From the NCBI GenBank assembly GCA_963921935.1, contig OY998179.1, positions 24,549,114-24,613,113 of the forward strand: a stretch of DNA of 64,000 bases, in the 5' to 3' direction. Of the stretch, positions 11,959 through 24,450 are shown piece after piece. Below the pieces are notes generated by a model. That model ran no database searches. It was not told the DNA's origin and worked only from the letters and a program-made list of their open reading frames with translations. This DNA comes from Galeruca laticollis. Lineage: Eukaryota > Arthropoda > Insecta > Coleoptera > Chrysomelidae. The position numbers and the translations under genes were made by a program. The first letter of the stretch is position 1, and each line of letters opens with the position of its first letter.

Positions 11959-12824
11959 CATATGTACCCGACTGTCGTGTGTTTTTAAAATTAATCTTCT
12001 CTATATCCGTATTAATTACAACTAAATTTATACTATTCCTTTCTAAAATATTGTCGTTTATGGCCATTGTTAAACTTCCATGTGACCAAATAATCTTTCT
12101 TGCATGGTATAAATATATGCACCCAGCGACATTTTATTTTTGGATGAAGCTAATATTATTTACCTATACTATAAATAAATTTCACAGGAAAACATAAACG
12201 TTTCAAGCAATTACAAGCTATTGAGGAAGCAGCTACAGTACCTGGGACAACTCCGAATCCTCGACAACGGGACCCAACAAAACGTTGAGATAATTTGTAA
12301 AAATTCTAACTAAATATATATGCTAGAAAATGTGTTACGGAAATCAACCATATGCACATATACAGTTGGAGAACAATACCACACTTTGGTAACTTAATAA
12401 CTCGTTCTAATATTTATAAATATTTATGCGTTTTATATCTTATAACCAAAAAGAAATCATACTACAAACAGTGTATCAAGTTGATATGAGATCAGAGGCT
12501 GAAAAACTCGATTAAAATGAGAAGCAATTAATGAAACCTAAGATTCACTTTATTTAAAATCGTTATTAATGTAACTCCACATAACATACTCATATCCATC
12601 TCATATACAATTAATATCCGATTGTAAGCGTCAGATGCGACAGAAAATCCGAAGGCCTGCCTAGAAGCGTCAGAACTAGCGGAAAATCCCTATGTGTGTA
12701 TACAGAATTCTGTTGAGGTATACCTTCCGCTTCGACACATGGTAACCCGAAATGCAAATAAAAAATCCACTTCGGCTTGCCTCTACTTCTGTGCATCTTG
12801 AGGCCGATCGGAAAGTGTGCCCAG
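11959..12824. other. AT-rich spacer, no gene recognised
   Basis: Only short open frames are present. A GC-richer patch near 12620-12660 has an inverted counterpart near 13100-13140 (GACAGAAAATCCGAAGGCC versus the reverse complement of GCCTTCCGATTTTCTG), which may be ends of an undefined small element around the Harbinger scrap. Confidence 0.35.
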
Positions 12825-12935
12825 TATGAATGATCGACGCCACCAATGATAAGAACCTAAGGTATGTGTCCTCATCCATCCGCAAATAATTGTGCCAATC
12901 TTTCGAACTGACTCAGTTCATTCAATAAGTTTAGA
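12825..12935 (-). pseudogene. PIF/Harbinger transposase fragment
   Basis: On the minus strand it reads SKDWHNYLRMDEDTYLRFLSL, the N-terminal signature of HARBI1/ALP1-like nucleases, then leaves the family sequence after VASII. Only about 35 residues match. It is a relic flanked by unrelated sequence. Confidence 0.65.
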
Positions 12936-12939
12936 TTGG

Positions 12940-14149
12940 AATAAATTATACTTTTCTGAAACCAGTCTTTAGTCCACAACTTTCGCTTCCCTTTATTTCC
13001 ACTATTAGAGTTAAAATAAACCACAATAGCAAGAGAGTCATCATTGACGCTGATCCGTAGTGAGTGGGGACCCCCCTAGTTTTAGTGTTGCATCGTGTCC
13101 TGGAGCCTCGAGGTAGGCCTTCCGATTTTCTGTTGCGTGTAGAGCTGCCTTAAATAACAAATAGCTTTTGGTCTATTGCAATTATTGTTGAGAAATTTAT
13201 ACACAGCTTCATTCATGTCTTTCTAAAAAGATATTACAGTTTTTGTGACATATATATTTAGTTTTAAGAAGATTTGATGTAACACACCATTTTTGCTGGT
13301 CAAAAATGACGTTATGATAAAATTATATTAACTTGTAACTATAGAAACTAATGCAATAATATTTTTTGTAAGATGTAGATTTGTAAGTTATCAATTTTGT
13401 ATAAAATGTAAATAATTACATTAAACATATTCAAACACTGTTACGGATTTTTGAGAAAAATTGTGAGTTGGTTTTTATACAAAAGTTAACATATGAAGTT
13501 TATATTTAGAGTTTATAGTGATACGTTTAAGTTTTGATGATAATATTATAGACAAAGAGTTCATGAATCAGTTCATAAATTTTTTAATTTTGGGGACCCA
13601 GTTTTAATAATAAAACGGATATAGCAATTGCCTCCTTCCTATTTGATCGTATATAATATAATAATAATAATAAACGGACCATTTTAGTTTTCAGGAAAAC
13701 TTATAAGTATTTTCTTTAGCATTCTTGCTTTTTTACAGACGTTGACCTGTTTCTTTTGTCTTAATTGTTTCAATGCCAAGCTTTCAATCATGTTATTTAC
13801 ACTTTCATCAACTTCTCTCTTTTCCTGACAATTTTTCTCCTTTTATTTTATCTATCATTGTTATTTATGCCATATTTAGTGATAACCTTCCTCACATATT
13901 CTCCAGTATCTACCACTCTGTTCGTTATTGTGCTTTTTAGGTAGTTCATCATATATATGCACAAGAACCTAAAGAGACGTAAGCAAACTGGGAAGTCGAT
14001 ATCATACCTCCGTCCCAATCTGTGGTACTGAAATCAAATATAATTAAATAAAGCCCAGGTATGAAGGAACCATAAGCAAAAATGACGGCTAATAAGCAAT
14101 TCTGACGGCTAATGCTTAGAGCATAGATTCATGGATCTCTAACTATCCT
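12940..14149. other. AT-rich spacer with (AAT)n microsatellite
   Basis: No gene recognised. A short ATA/AAT repeat lies near 13655-13675. Confidence 0.4.
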
Positions 14150-14280
14150 CTTCGAAGTATAATTGAAGAATGTTATTACTCACAAAATAAGAACAGATCG
14201 TAATAAAAGTAGAATTGTCAACAATATTGACATAAACAAGGCTTGCGAATAGTAGGAAAGTTATTTTACAGAATAGAGCT
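14150..14280 (-). repeat. 3' LTR remnant of the gypsy element
   Basis: It shares several 10-20 bp blocks with 18488-18640, including AATAAAAGTAGAATTGTC. Its edge toward the coding region is around 14285 and its other edge near 14150 (ATTCTTCAATTATAC on the minus strand). Confidence 0.65.
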
Positions 14281-14374
14281 CGTTGAGATCTCGGGTTCAA
14301 ATTTTCAACAGGTATAGCCGAGGTTTCATTCTCCTGGGACTGATGTTTCACAATAGAATAGAATGTCTATGGCG

Positions 14375-15130
14375 CTAGGAACTTGGATGCCACCGGAGGC
14401 CAACTGTCGAAGAGGAACAGTTGATTTCGATAAATATTAATTCGACTTCTACCACAGGATCTTCATATTTGCTGTGCCTCACATTTCTTTTGACAAATAC
14501 AGGGCCAGGTGTTAGCCATGATGGACGAGTAACACCGTTAGCGGTTTGTCGCTGATGAGTGAAAAATTTTTCGTGTGGTGTACAATTTGTAGCGGTACAC
14601 AATAAGGATGGAATGGTATAGAGGGATTCTTGTAGCTCAACTTCCCTATCTTCGGTCCCCAATCCTCAGGTTTTGAAGGTCAATGTAATGCCTTTCCACA
14701 AAGTACCGTTCAGACGCTCTTCTTGCCCGTTTCCCTGAGAGTTATATGGCATGGTTTGGCTTGTAGCAACCTCATTTGCGGTTAGAAAAGATTTAACCTC
14801 TTTGGACATGAAGGAAGCTCCTCGGTTCGAGTGTACAAACGCCGGGATCACAAATAAACAGAAGAGATTCTTGTAACAGTTACCCACAGAAGAAGTTGAG
14901 ATATTATGACATGCATAAGCAAAAGGGAAGGCAAATCGAGAAGCGTCAGTTTCCACTACTAGAGGACAGGATCTATTTACAGTTGCGACAGCGAAACTAG
15001 CAATTTTCATTCTTAGATTTTCAAACTCAGTAGAGGCTCCAGAATCCAGTGGAAATAAAGGCAGTCGATTAGCTTCCTGATTTTGTCTGAAAATCGTCGG
15101 ATCTATTTCGAATAATGGGCAAAAAATCAC
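14375..15130 (-). pseudogene. Gypsy RNase H / integrase with internal deletion
   Basis: The frame at 14666-15130 begins in the RT/RNase H connection and reaches VVETDASRFAF, the start of RNase H with its first Asp. It then jumps within a few residues to FAYACHNIS and FVIPAFVHSNRGASFMSKE, the integrase core with the Asp of HSNRG, followed by YNSQGNGQEERLNGTLWK with the catalytic Glu. Most of RNase H, the H2C2 finger and the first integrase Asp are therefore missing: an in-frame internal deletion. A second piece (14375-14662) continues the integrase C-terminus with SLLCTATNCTPHEKFF and RPSWLTPGPVFVKRNVRHSKY. Confidence 0.8.
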
Positions 15131-15535
15131 AGTGCTGGTTTAACCGAATGTGAATCATGTGGGAGCGGCATATTCAAAAATGGAGCGAGGCGACAAGGAC
15201 CCGGTTTGATTGAGTAATGGAAGACTAGGTGCCCAAGGAGGTTTATCGATGTTAGGTGAAATTTACTTTCGCTTTTGTTAACTTCGATGCTCAGCTCATC
15301 AAATGCCGCCATCAGCTAGTTCAGGTTACACTCATGGTCAGACTTATCAATGCCGCAAACCGTTATATCGTCAAGATAATAAGCGTATACACCAGTGAGG
15401 TACTTATCGGATATGATCTGGTCAATCAAGCTCTGGAAACAGGTGACTCCTTTGGTCACACCAAATGGTAAGCGTGTAAATTGATATAGGTTCAAAAGCG
15501 GTGCATTTCTTATCTTCCACACAAATTGGTATTTG
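15131..15535 (-). pseudogene. Gypsy reverse transcriptase, C-terminal part
   Basis: It includes LYQFTRLPFGVTKGVTCFQS, then DKYLTGVYAYYLDDITVCG (the YLDD active site), and further on KSESKFHLTSINLLGHLVF. The piece is in frame for only part of its length. Its continuation upstream lies beyond a 1.1-kb interruption at 15536-16649. Confidence 0.8.
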
Positions 15536-16649
15536 GCATTTGTTTTTGATTATATTTCAAGTTCAACTTCGTCGACTCGCGTAGACATTCAACTAGATAA
15601 ATAATCTTAATTTAACAACATTAATGTCGAAATTAATAATTTATTATGTACAAATTTACAAGAATGGTACAAAGTTATGAATTTTGAACTTCGGTGGTTT
15701 CAGATCGGAAGGTACTTTATGTTTCGTTTTGATGAATACTCACTTGGCTCGTATATAAACTAAGTAATGATATGTTAGACTTAGTGTATCTGATTGTTTG
15801 ACTTTGAGTAAAGTTACTTCGATATGTAACGACGACTCGATGAACTCGATTGAGCATTGAACTGAGTTATGAACTAAATTGAGTGTTGAACTGATTTCGT
15901 TCTGAAATAACTTGAGTATAAAAACTAATTTCGTTATTGAGTGTTGAACTCGCTTCGATGAGTAGTGAAAAAAAACTTCTTCACGTTGTAAGACGTGTTA
16001 AATAGAAATCTGCAAGGGACGTGTTTACACGTGGATTGGGTTGACTAAAAGGAAATAAACATTTCCTATTGGCCAGTATCATTTGACTCGTCGGGGTCAT
16101 CGACAAGAATCAACAATGGACGCCTACAATAGATATTTCAATTTCTATTGAATACTCCAATAGCAAGACCGTCCTATTTCAACCTTTTTACTCAGAAAGG
16201 TTATTCAAATGATTATTACGGACTTTCCGACCATCGACCATAAAAATTCACGCACAAAGTGTCAATAAGCTACAATTTTAGTTTTGATTTAGGGTTTTTG
16301 CAACACAATAGATAATAGTGTGAAACGTGACATTATCCTACATTTTTAACTATAGGATTTCAAACACAATGCGACAATATGTAACTCACGACTTTCAAAA
16401 TGTGTTATTTCAATGCTCCAACAAAACTATTTACAATTATTATTGCAAAACGTGATATTTTGAAGGTATTCAACAAAAGCTACGAATAAAGTGTAACTAC
16501 CCTTTGAATTTACAACAATACAAAAGATCTTATCAAATCTTTAACACATTTTGACAGCGCTAGCAACTAAAATGAATTTACGCCTTAAATATATACAATG
16601 ACGAAAATAAGTAACATACAATATCTTACATATTTTTTAAAAGCATCGT
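15536..16649. other. About 1.1-kb insertion splitting the gypsy RT
   Basis: The RT breaks after FSAIDLENA and resumes at the LYQFTRLPFG motif. The intervening sequence is AT-rich, has no ORF, and contains repeated CTCGAT(T/G)GA-like and TTGAACT motifs near 15830-15960. It may be a MITE or solo LTR. Its ends were not resolved. Confidence 0.5.
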
Positions 16650-16970
16650 AAACAGTATAATTCAAGATTTTCCAATCTTGAACAGCATTTTCAAGATCTA
16701 TGGCACTGAAATGCTTGAAACTAGTAATTTTTCGAACAAGTTCATCTACATTAGATAGGAGGTAAGCATCCAGAAGAGTGAACTGATTTATATTCTGTGA
16801 ATAATCAATGACGAGGCGCTTTCTACTATTTCCTTTTACAACCAGTACTTTTGCTCTCCACGGTGAATTGCTAGGTTCGATGACCTTCTCTGAAAGCAAC
16901 CGAGCCACCTCAGCTTCAATAAACTTTGAGTCAGCGTCACAGTAACGACGTGGCAATTGACGTGGCACTC
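16650..16970 (-). pseudogene. Gypsy reverse transcriptase, N-terminal part
   Basis: It reads RRYCDADSKFIEAEVARLLS, then EPSNSPWRAKVLVVK, RLVIDYSQNINQFTLLDAYL and FKHFSAIDLENA. These are the first boxes of the gypsy RT up to the first catalytic Asp region. It then runs into the insertion. Confidence 0.85.
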
Positions 16971-17339
16971 AGAACAGATATGTGGAGGCTCAAATTAGGC
17001 AACAGAAGAGCAGATTGTGAGGGGACCTTTTATTCCACCAAAACTCAGAAGGATGTTTCAACGCTTTTTTAATATGTCATGGCCTATTAGAACGTCAGAT
17101 CAAAGTTTCTTCAAGACAGTCAACTTGTAGCTGGTGTATGTCTGCTTAGCAGTTTCCAGTTTTACGAGAATTTACCCCTCACTTTTGGTAAAAAGAGAAG
17201 TGGAAGCCATTGATACTCGACCTTCATTTGGGATGATTTGGATATTATGTTTATTCAGAACGATATATCTGACAGATATTGCAAATATTGACTCTCTGGT
17301 TAAGATCCTTGACTCTGGGACCTCCAGGTAAATGACAAA

Positions 17340-17522
17340 TGTAGCTTATTTTATTAATACTGCCCTAAAACTTAGATCATTTATATTTGATGAGTGACAA
17401 CCTGAAATATCGAAATGTCAAATACTATTACTTACTTATGAATTTTGTTTGTGGTTAGGACCCTTGCAATAAGATTTTGTAAATTTCGTAAATGCAATAA
17501 AGATAATAATAATAATAATAAA
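17340..17522 (+). mobile_element. Short LINE/SINE-like tail ending in (ATA)n
   Basis: A segment ending GCAATAAAGATAATAATAAT followed by A's interrupts the gypsy leader between protease and RT. The (ATA)n/A tail on the plus strand resembles 3' ends of RTE-mobilised elements. No protein match was seen, so identity is uncertain. Confidence 0.35.
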
Positions 17523-18480
17523 AAAATGTTTATTCACAAAGTCTAACAAAGCTTCCGGAACTTCCCGTGCCTACCAGACAGCGACTTGGAATTCCATTAA
17601 CAGCGCCCAGAATAACGGCACCACTCAACTATGGTAAAATACATTGTTTACGTATGCGAGAATGGTGGAAGTGACTTCTTTAGGCTTTCTAATGTCTCTC
17701 TTCGGCTTTCAACAAACCCTGGTATAGTATCATTTGATCCCACAATTTCTACACTGCGCGCCAACAGCTGGACAAGATGATCGAGGATGACGATCAAACC
17801 CACAGAAAAAGCATTTTCTGTTTTGACTAGATTGCACCACCGCACAAAAATCTTTCGAATGATCACATGTTTCAAGTCCTGGTACAGCGTCATTGTTGTT
17901 AGGAACAGCGCTGTTTGTACTGAAGTTACTACTGATGCCAGCATAGGTAAGATCGCAGTTACTCGGTGGGTGTGTATACCCTTAAGATTGTTGTTGGGCA
18001 AGTTCGAGAGCTTGAGCACGATAAATAGAGTCATCCAAACTGAGTGTTTGAGTGGGAAGTTGCTGACGGATTTGTGGGGAAAGCAGCCCATTAATGCTCA
18101 ATTATGATCTTCAGCAGTCACAGCTTCAAAATTACAATTTCCTAGCAACTTCAGAGCTTGATCAACTCTTTCTCCCTGCTGTTGTTTTCGAATAGCAAGC
18201 AAGTGAGGAGTGTAAATCTCACTTTCATGCTTTACAAATATGGCTTTAAGTACATTGACACCGGCCTCATACGTGCTATATTCAGTAATTAATTCGTAAT
18301 CACCTAATGATAGAAAATTAGCAAGTACCTTGATTTTGTCGGCCTCTGTTAGCGGCTCAGGAGAAGCATCAATAAAGTTCTTAAAAGTTGCTTACCAATG
18401 TGTGAATTCTTTGTCAGTGGATGGAGAATCCGGATTTGCACTGAATTTTTAGAATTTCGAATTCTTTTGTTAATAAAATT
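17523..18480 (-). pseudogene. Gypsy gag and protease remnant
   Basis: On the minus strand the gag includes LANFLSLGDYELITEYSTYE, then KHESEIYTPHLLAIRKQQQG and LGNCNFEAVTAEDHN. After frameshifts a zinc-knuckle region follows: FCGFDRHPRSSCP with AQCRNCGIK. Around 17525-17620 lies GAVNGIPSRCLVGTGSSGSF, aligned to the retroviral-type aspartic protease DTGSS motif with the Asp replaced by Gly. The copy is clearly dead. Confidence 0.75.
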
Positions 18481-18487
18481 GTTGTAG

Positions 18488-18640
18488 AATTAAAGAATGT
18501 TTTTACCCACAAAATAGGTTTTTATTAACAAAAGAAACAACACGAATAGAACATAATAAAAGTAGAATTGTCAATCCTAACAACAACAACAACAATATTG
18601 ACAGAAACAAGGCTGCCAATAATAGGAGAGTTCTCTTACA
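18488..18640 (-). repeat. 5' LTR remnant of the gypsy element
   Basis: It pairs with 14150-14280 as described for the element. It has an extra (CAA)n expansion near 18578-18595. Confidence 0.65.
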
Positions 18641-20080
18641 GAATAGGTAGAACGGGAAATAACACCTCACGAAGTAAGCACGTTAAGTATCTCGCTTGGG
18701 AAGAAATAATCAACGTAGGAAATAAATTCGTGTTTACTTGAGATAAGGAAACCTAAAGAAGGAAGAGCCCACAAAGAAAATGGATGTGAAGCGTTTTGAA
18801 GAGCAAGGAAAAGGCAGTTTCTTTAAAGAAATGTTCTTGCGCAAGTTTAAAGTGCAGAATTTTTATGAGAAATGTGATGAGACAATTGAGATATAGCTCA
18901 AGTCGAAGATAACCGCTAGGTAAAATACCTTTTGCCAATGCTGCAAAGAGTTGTTGAACAAAGGAACAGAACACATATATAATTATTAACTTAGATACAG
19001 ATGTTAACATTTTTCAAGAAAATGGTATAAGAAGGTTTGTGTGCCTGTTATGAATAAATATGAAGATTTATTAGTTAATTGGAAAATAACAAAATAACTA
19101 TTATGGACATAAGCTCATTCCATTTATTAGATACTTTTAATCATTTTTCGTCTTTTTCAATAAGTCCATAGTTTAGAAATTTTAATTACATGATTTCACC
19201 ACTTTTTGGGATGTTTTAAACAAAATTTAACATTTATCAGAGTTGAAAAGAGTGTGAGATATTGGATAATGTAGGCTGGTTGGCTGATTTTATTGATTTA
19301 TTGATGATTTGTTCGTAATTCTGTAGCATATTCAAACGATTTCTTATGGAATATATTTGTTTGCATTCATTTTCTATTCAGCATCATATGTTAGAAACAA
19401 TGATTCTGAACTCTTGTCGTAGTTTTGACTAAAAGCAATATTCTAATATTAGATCATATTAATAATATATGTGGATAAGATGTTGAAAACGTAAACAATG
19501 ATCTAACCAGAAAAATCTAATTTCTTCACTAACTGTTTATATTCTAGAAAAAAAACCATTTTATGAACAAAATGAATACTCGTGAATAAAATAAGCGTAC
19601 AATGTACAAGGTAATCCCAAATAGTTTCAATAGTATGAATAAAACTTTTATCTGACGTATTCGAAGTTATATCAAATTATTCTTTATTAAAATCAACAGC
19701 TCTCAATAGAAAATGTTATCTGGTTCTTCTTTACACCGTTACAATAGAGTGGTCATTAAATTAAAATACTTATTTTTCTCTCAAAATTAGGGGAATGGAG
19801 ATAACGATTATGTTGATTTCTTTGAATCAATAAAATTTGAAAAACCTGTATTTGTGATGTATTACAGTTTAAATAAGTACTAATTTTAAGTCTTTCAAAG
19901 AATAAAACTCTCTTGTTTTGTGTATTCGCTTCTACTTTCCCACTTGTAGTTTACGAAGCTTCTTTATTTTTCTGTTACTGTTTAATGCAAACCGTTAATT
20001 CAGCTACTAATAACAAAAACAAACTCTTGAAAAATAAAAAAATAATACTTGAGACACATTACACATCGATAAAGATAAGA
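18641..20080. other. AT-rich spacer, nothing recognised
   Basis: No conserved coding signal, RNA gene or defined repeat was seen. The short open frames have no family resemblance. Confidence 0.4.
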
Positions 20081-20200
20081 ATTTTTACAATGAATGATGT
20101 AAAGAAAAGAGGAAAGATGTTTTGGTTGAGAAATTTCAGAGAGTGGTTTGCAAAACTCCAATCAATTAAAGAAAAGGAAAATTTCCAGTTATCAAAATAA
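20081..20200 (+). pseudogene. LINE ORF2 C-terminal fragment
   Basis: The stretch KKRGKMFWLRNFREWFAKLQS resembles the common LINE ORF2 tail GRRRxxWLRNLREWF found in insect RTE/CR1-like elements. It is short, and the 95-aa open frame containing it is otherwise unrelated. Confidence 0.5.
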
Positions 20201-21440
20201 TTTTAGGATATCATAACTCTAGTTGTGTCAATACTATTCTAATAAATTGATTCGCAGATTAAAAACAAATGTCACAATTGTAATATACACTATGATAAAC
20301 AAAAGGCGCCATATTTATAACGGGTATAACATCATCTTCTGGAATATTTTTGTGTCAATTTAAATGAAGTTGAAGTTGAATTCGATCATGTTTTTTTAGT
20401 TGCTGTGTTATAAATATCAAGTAATATGAGCCGTTTGGTGTAACAGGCATCTTTTTTGACTACATTATAGAATTTCTTGTTACTGCTTAGTTTTGGCAAT
20501 ATTCTGACGCTTTGGGAATACCTTGTATATTATATCTTCTGTTTAAATATTGTAATCCAAACTTATGGTAATTTTAAATCGCTATCTGACTATATAAAAT
20601 ATACTTTTAAGTGAATAATCTGCACCTGGAGATAAATATTATAATACGAACATTACCCTTAATTCTTATATAATACTAAAGTATATAATTTGCCACTTTA
20701 ACTCTTATCTATATAGTATAATTTGACATAAATTATTACTATTATCTGACAAATCTAGCAAAATCTATTTTTTTATTAAGTTAAGGTAGAAGAGATAATG
20801 GGCATCGTAAATGATAAAGTCCATTTGGAACAGAATAATTTGCATTGGCGGAGAAGCAATCTTAAGCAAACTTAAGGTAAGTACATGCCGAAGATACCTT
20901 GATGACCGATGATTCATCATCGATGACCGATGAGCGATGTGATAGGTCGCTGATATGCATACAGAAGGAAGCTTTCTAGATGAACGATCAAAGTGGGGAG
21001 TCGAAATTGATTTATAAGCAGACAGTATTATGGCCAGGGTGTTGAAGAACACATGACCGAATTGTGTTCAAATAATTGGATGGTTAAATAATGATTTTAA
21101 ATGAAAGTGATTCCGATTTAACAGCAACAAAATATTGGTTGATAGCGAGAACCTCAAGCCGCCAAAGCAGTAGCTACAAAATAAAAATAAAAGTCAAATA
21201 TCGAGTGAATACCATTACCATTTTATAGAGCTGAAGAATATATGCGAATGAGCATTGATATATATCAATATATTTTGGATAACGTGAAATCAGAAATTCA
21301 TCAGTGTAGCTATAACAATTACCACACATCCAATACTAGCTGAATAATAGTTGGGTGTATCGTTGCAAGTTGAGTCTTGGGTTTCAATTGGAGCCGGTGC
21401 AAAGTGGTGACCACCTGCTACAGTGTTAATGCTATTACTA
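20201..21440. other. AT-rich spacer, nothing recognised
   Basis: Contains a short GATGA(C/T)CGATGA repeat cluster near 20900-20935. Otherwise featureless. Confidence 0.4.
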
Positions 21441-21900
21441 GGTGTAGGGTTCCTTGAATACTCAACCGAAACATTAATTTGTCTCTTGCGGACAGTCTTC
21501 TTACGTATGGCAACAGAGAATTAAAAAATCCTGTATCATTATCATTTTGGTCGGACGGTGATGGCTTGCTTTTCCTTAAAGCCAACTTTCTCTTTTATAA
21601 GTCAATTAATCGCATGCCAATTTCTGCTTGAGTTGTCTAAATTCAGTACTTATTGTCTTTTATCTCGATATTAGTGTCATGTTGTGATCCTGAATCATTA
21701 CCGGAAATATTTGAATCGACGAACTGTGTCTCATGCAGGTCTTGGAAATGATCCGAAATTTCACATGGCATGAACTGATCCTATAGAAAGAGCAATTTTT
21801 CTAAGGAATTTGACTCAGAACCGAAATCGGCAGGAGCACCATCTCCTCATCGTTTAGTACGTTTTTTAGTTGCTTCCGAAGCTCATGCCTAAGCTTATCT
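21441..21900 (-). pseudogene. MADF/BESS-protein C-terminal relic
   Basis: On the minus strand near 21462-21540 it reads GFFNSLLPYVRRLSARDKLM then FRLSIQ, the BESS motif that ends MADF-BESS proteins such as those carried by PIF/Harbinger elements. Upstream the frame has several stops. The nearby YSASIGCVVIVIATLMNF could be a tail of the same protein. No nuclease part was found next to it. Confidence 0.55.
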
Positions 21901-22099
21901 TGTTGTTTTCGAAGTATATATCTATTATGATGCAGTTTATGTCTCTTATCTCTCTTATTTCTGGACTTCTAAAAACCAAGTTTATTAGTTCTTAATTGTT
22001 GATCATAGTTATTCATCATCATCGAGCCTTTAAATCTACCTAATAGATTTTCGCTAACGCTGATGCGTTTTTAAATCCATATACTAGGATATGGATTAG

Positions 22100-22525
22100 T
22101 CCATTTCCACATCTTGTTGTTACAATTTCATGTGTGTCCTGGCCTCAAAAGTTATTTTTTTCCATTCTGCTCTATTTCTACATTTTTCTCTGCACTGTTT
22201 AATTCCCATCTTTTTTGTATCTGATTCCTCTATCTTTCTCTGGGTCTTCCCTTTTTATCGGCCATAGTGGAATCCATTGTGTGACTGGTCTTATCATTTC
22301 TCCAAGCTTTCGTTTCATAATATGTTCTGGCCATTTTAGGCGTTGTGCTCTTATATACTGTTCGTTTTAAGTCTACTTTCCCCAGTTCTTGTATGTTCGG
22401 CATCAATATAGTTCGCAGAATCTTTCTTTCCGTGATTTATAAGTCTTCTTCTTCTTTCTTGTTTACCACCGTTGTTCCCAAACCATACGCGATTACTGGT
22501 CTTATTAGTGTCTTGTATAATTTCA
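22100..22525 (-). pseudogene. LINE reverse-transcriptase C-terminal fragment
   Basis: On the minus strand: KLYKTLIRPVIAYGLGTTVV, ITERKILRTILMPN, and YIRAQRLKWPEHIMKRKLGEM followed by a basic RPREK-like tail. This is the thumb and C-terminal region of a CR1/RTE-like LINE with frameshifts and stops. Confidence 0.75.
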
Positions 22526-22599
22526 TTCTAGTGTTTCAATTTAGCCATACCAGATTTATTTCAATGAAACTAGAATAAAATCTGAATTAGCGGTTTTAA

Positions 22600-23640
22600 A
22601 ATTACTAACGTTTCGAATTCATTTATAAGAAATATAGTAATTAAAAAAGGCTCTTGATAATTAAATTAGTAAATCTTCATTCTTCCAAATTTTGTGGAGA
22701 CTTTACGTATTTTACATCTGAACTAGGAGCACATTCCATCGGACCACTTCTACTTGCTATTTTTAAAACTTGTGCAGTTTTAATTCTGACCAAATGCAGT
22801 AAGTATATTCATTCTCAACTTCATTTAAATCTTATCAAATTGCAATTTAATATATTTGTAATTTTGCCAATGTTTACAGTACTTCTATAATAATATATAA
22901 ACTATGATGTTATTTCAAACATTCATTATTCCTTGTTTCACTCTCCTTCCAAGAGTGTGATCTATTGTGTTTAGATACCAGCTCCTAATTAATTTTGAAA
23001 TTGGGGGTCTTTTAGTGAACCACCAATTCATCAGAACGCATTATATTAAAACTTGATATTATTGACAATTTAGCATCATGTTTTTTTTAGTAAACTTTTG
23101 AATGATTTGTGTATAATCTTTAGACAGAAGATAAAACGTTTTTTATCAAAACATGTTGAATAATTAATCCCAATTTTTTCTACGAAAATTTAAGTTGTAA
23201 TATTAGGAAAGTAAAATAATATTTAGTTTTTAGAAATCAATTAAATTAGGTAATCATTTTTAGAATCTGGTTATCATTTTTATAACAAATGTTGGAAAAT
23301 AATTTTGATGTAACAGAGTTAGATGCACCTCTTGTAATTAGTTTCTCCAAAAGCAGTAAATCTTATTTTAAGATGGCAAGGAATTATATTGAAAATATAA
23401 TCTTATTAAGCATTAAAAATGAAGAGCATTCATACCATTGAGCAATTCGTTTAAAAATACTTTATTCTTATTTTCGTTATTAAAATTTCGTTTTGTTATC
23501 AGTTTTATCATGAAACGCAAATGAATACATATGTATTGAAACTCGTTAATATTTCTCATGAAATGTATTTTCAATTACTAGTTCTGCCATGTGATTGGTT
23601 GAAGATGAAATGAGTTTAATCCCCCACCTTGTCTAAATCC
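22600..23640. other. AT-rich spacer, nothing recognised
   Basis: No conserved ORF, RNA or defined repeat was recognised between two minus-strand LINE fragments. Confidence 0.4.
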
Positions 23641-24450
23641 ACTTCTGGTGTCCTATTATGACTTATAACAGTATTACAATGATTATTATATATTTTTAGT
23701 ACCATCCCTATTATTTTGTTATCTACCCCTCTTGCTTCTAATATTTTCCACATTCTTTCCCTTGATATCAAATGCCTTTTTTAAATTTATGAATATGCAA
23801 TATATATTTATCATCTCTTGTATACATTTCTCTGTCAACTGTTTTATTATGACCACATTGTCTTGTATGCTCCTTCCACCTCTAAACTCATTTTGCGCAT
23901 TGTCTAATGTGTTTTCTGATTTTTCTGTCCAATATCTGTTTTAATATTTTCATGTTTGTACAGAGTAATGTCAGCCCACTGTAGTTACTACAGTCCCGTC
24001 TATCCCCTTTTTTGTATATAGGGACAATTGATACCATTTGCCATTCTTTCAGTATCTTTTCTTCTTTTCAACACTTTTTGAATGTTTTTAAAAAAGTTGT
24101 TATTCCCTTTTACCCCTGTTTATAATTATTTCTCCAGCTATTTTGTCGCATCCTGGTGCTTTCTCCATTTTTAATTATTTTCGTGAATACATACATGGAT
24201 TATCGTCCTGTATTGTTTGTATTTTTTCTTCATTTGATTTAATTGTGCTTTCTCTGTTATCTAATAATTCTAGAAAACATCCCTCCCATCTTTCCATTAT
24301 TTTAGTATCTTCTGTTAATATTTCTTCTCTCCTGATTCTATTATTTTTTATATTTCTGTTTATTCAGTCTTCTTTGATTTTAGTACTTTGTAAAAAAGTT
24401 TTTAATAACTTGCTATTTTCCTCCATCTTTTTCTCCATTTTTCCATTAGT
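23641..24450 (-). pseudogene. LINE reverse-transcriptase N-terminal fragment
   Basis: The minus strand reads EWQMVSIVPIYKKGDRRDCS then NYSGLTLLCTNMKILKQILD, the first RT boxes of a LINE, followed by degenerate sequence. It is probably part of the same old insertion as 22100-22525, with the middle of the RT replaced by AT-rich sequence. Many stops. Confidence 0.75.

Larger units (their letters stand above)
14150..18640 (-). mobile_element. Degenerate Ty3/gypsy retrotransposon between two LTR remnants
   Basis: The parts are in the order of a Ty3/gypsy element on the minus strand: 5' LTR remnant near 18488-18640, gag 17690-18480, protease about 17525-17620, RT 16650-16970 and 15130-15535, RNase H about 14940-15070, integrase about 14375-14930, and 3' LTR remnant 14150-14280. 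The LTRs share AATAAAAGTAGAATTGTC, a following AATATTGACA(T/G)AAACAAGGCT and TTTACAGAATAG. The 5' copy has an extra CAACAACAAC stretch. The element has multiple stops, a foreign insertion and an internal deletion. Confidence 0.85.

Noticed and set aside
12620..13140. A complete small DNA transposon around the Harbinger scrap
   Set aside because: Only about 30 bp at the proposed ends are inverted, with no target duplication found.
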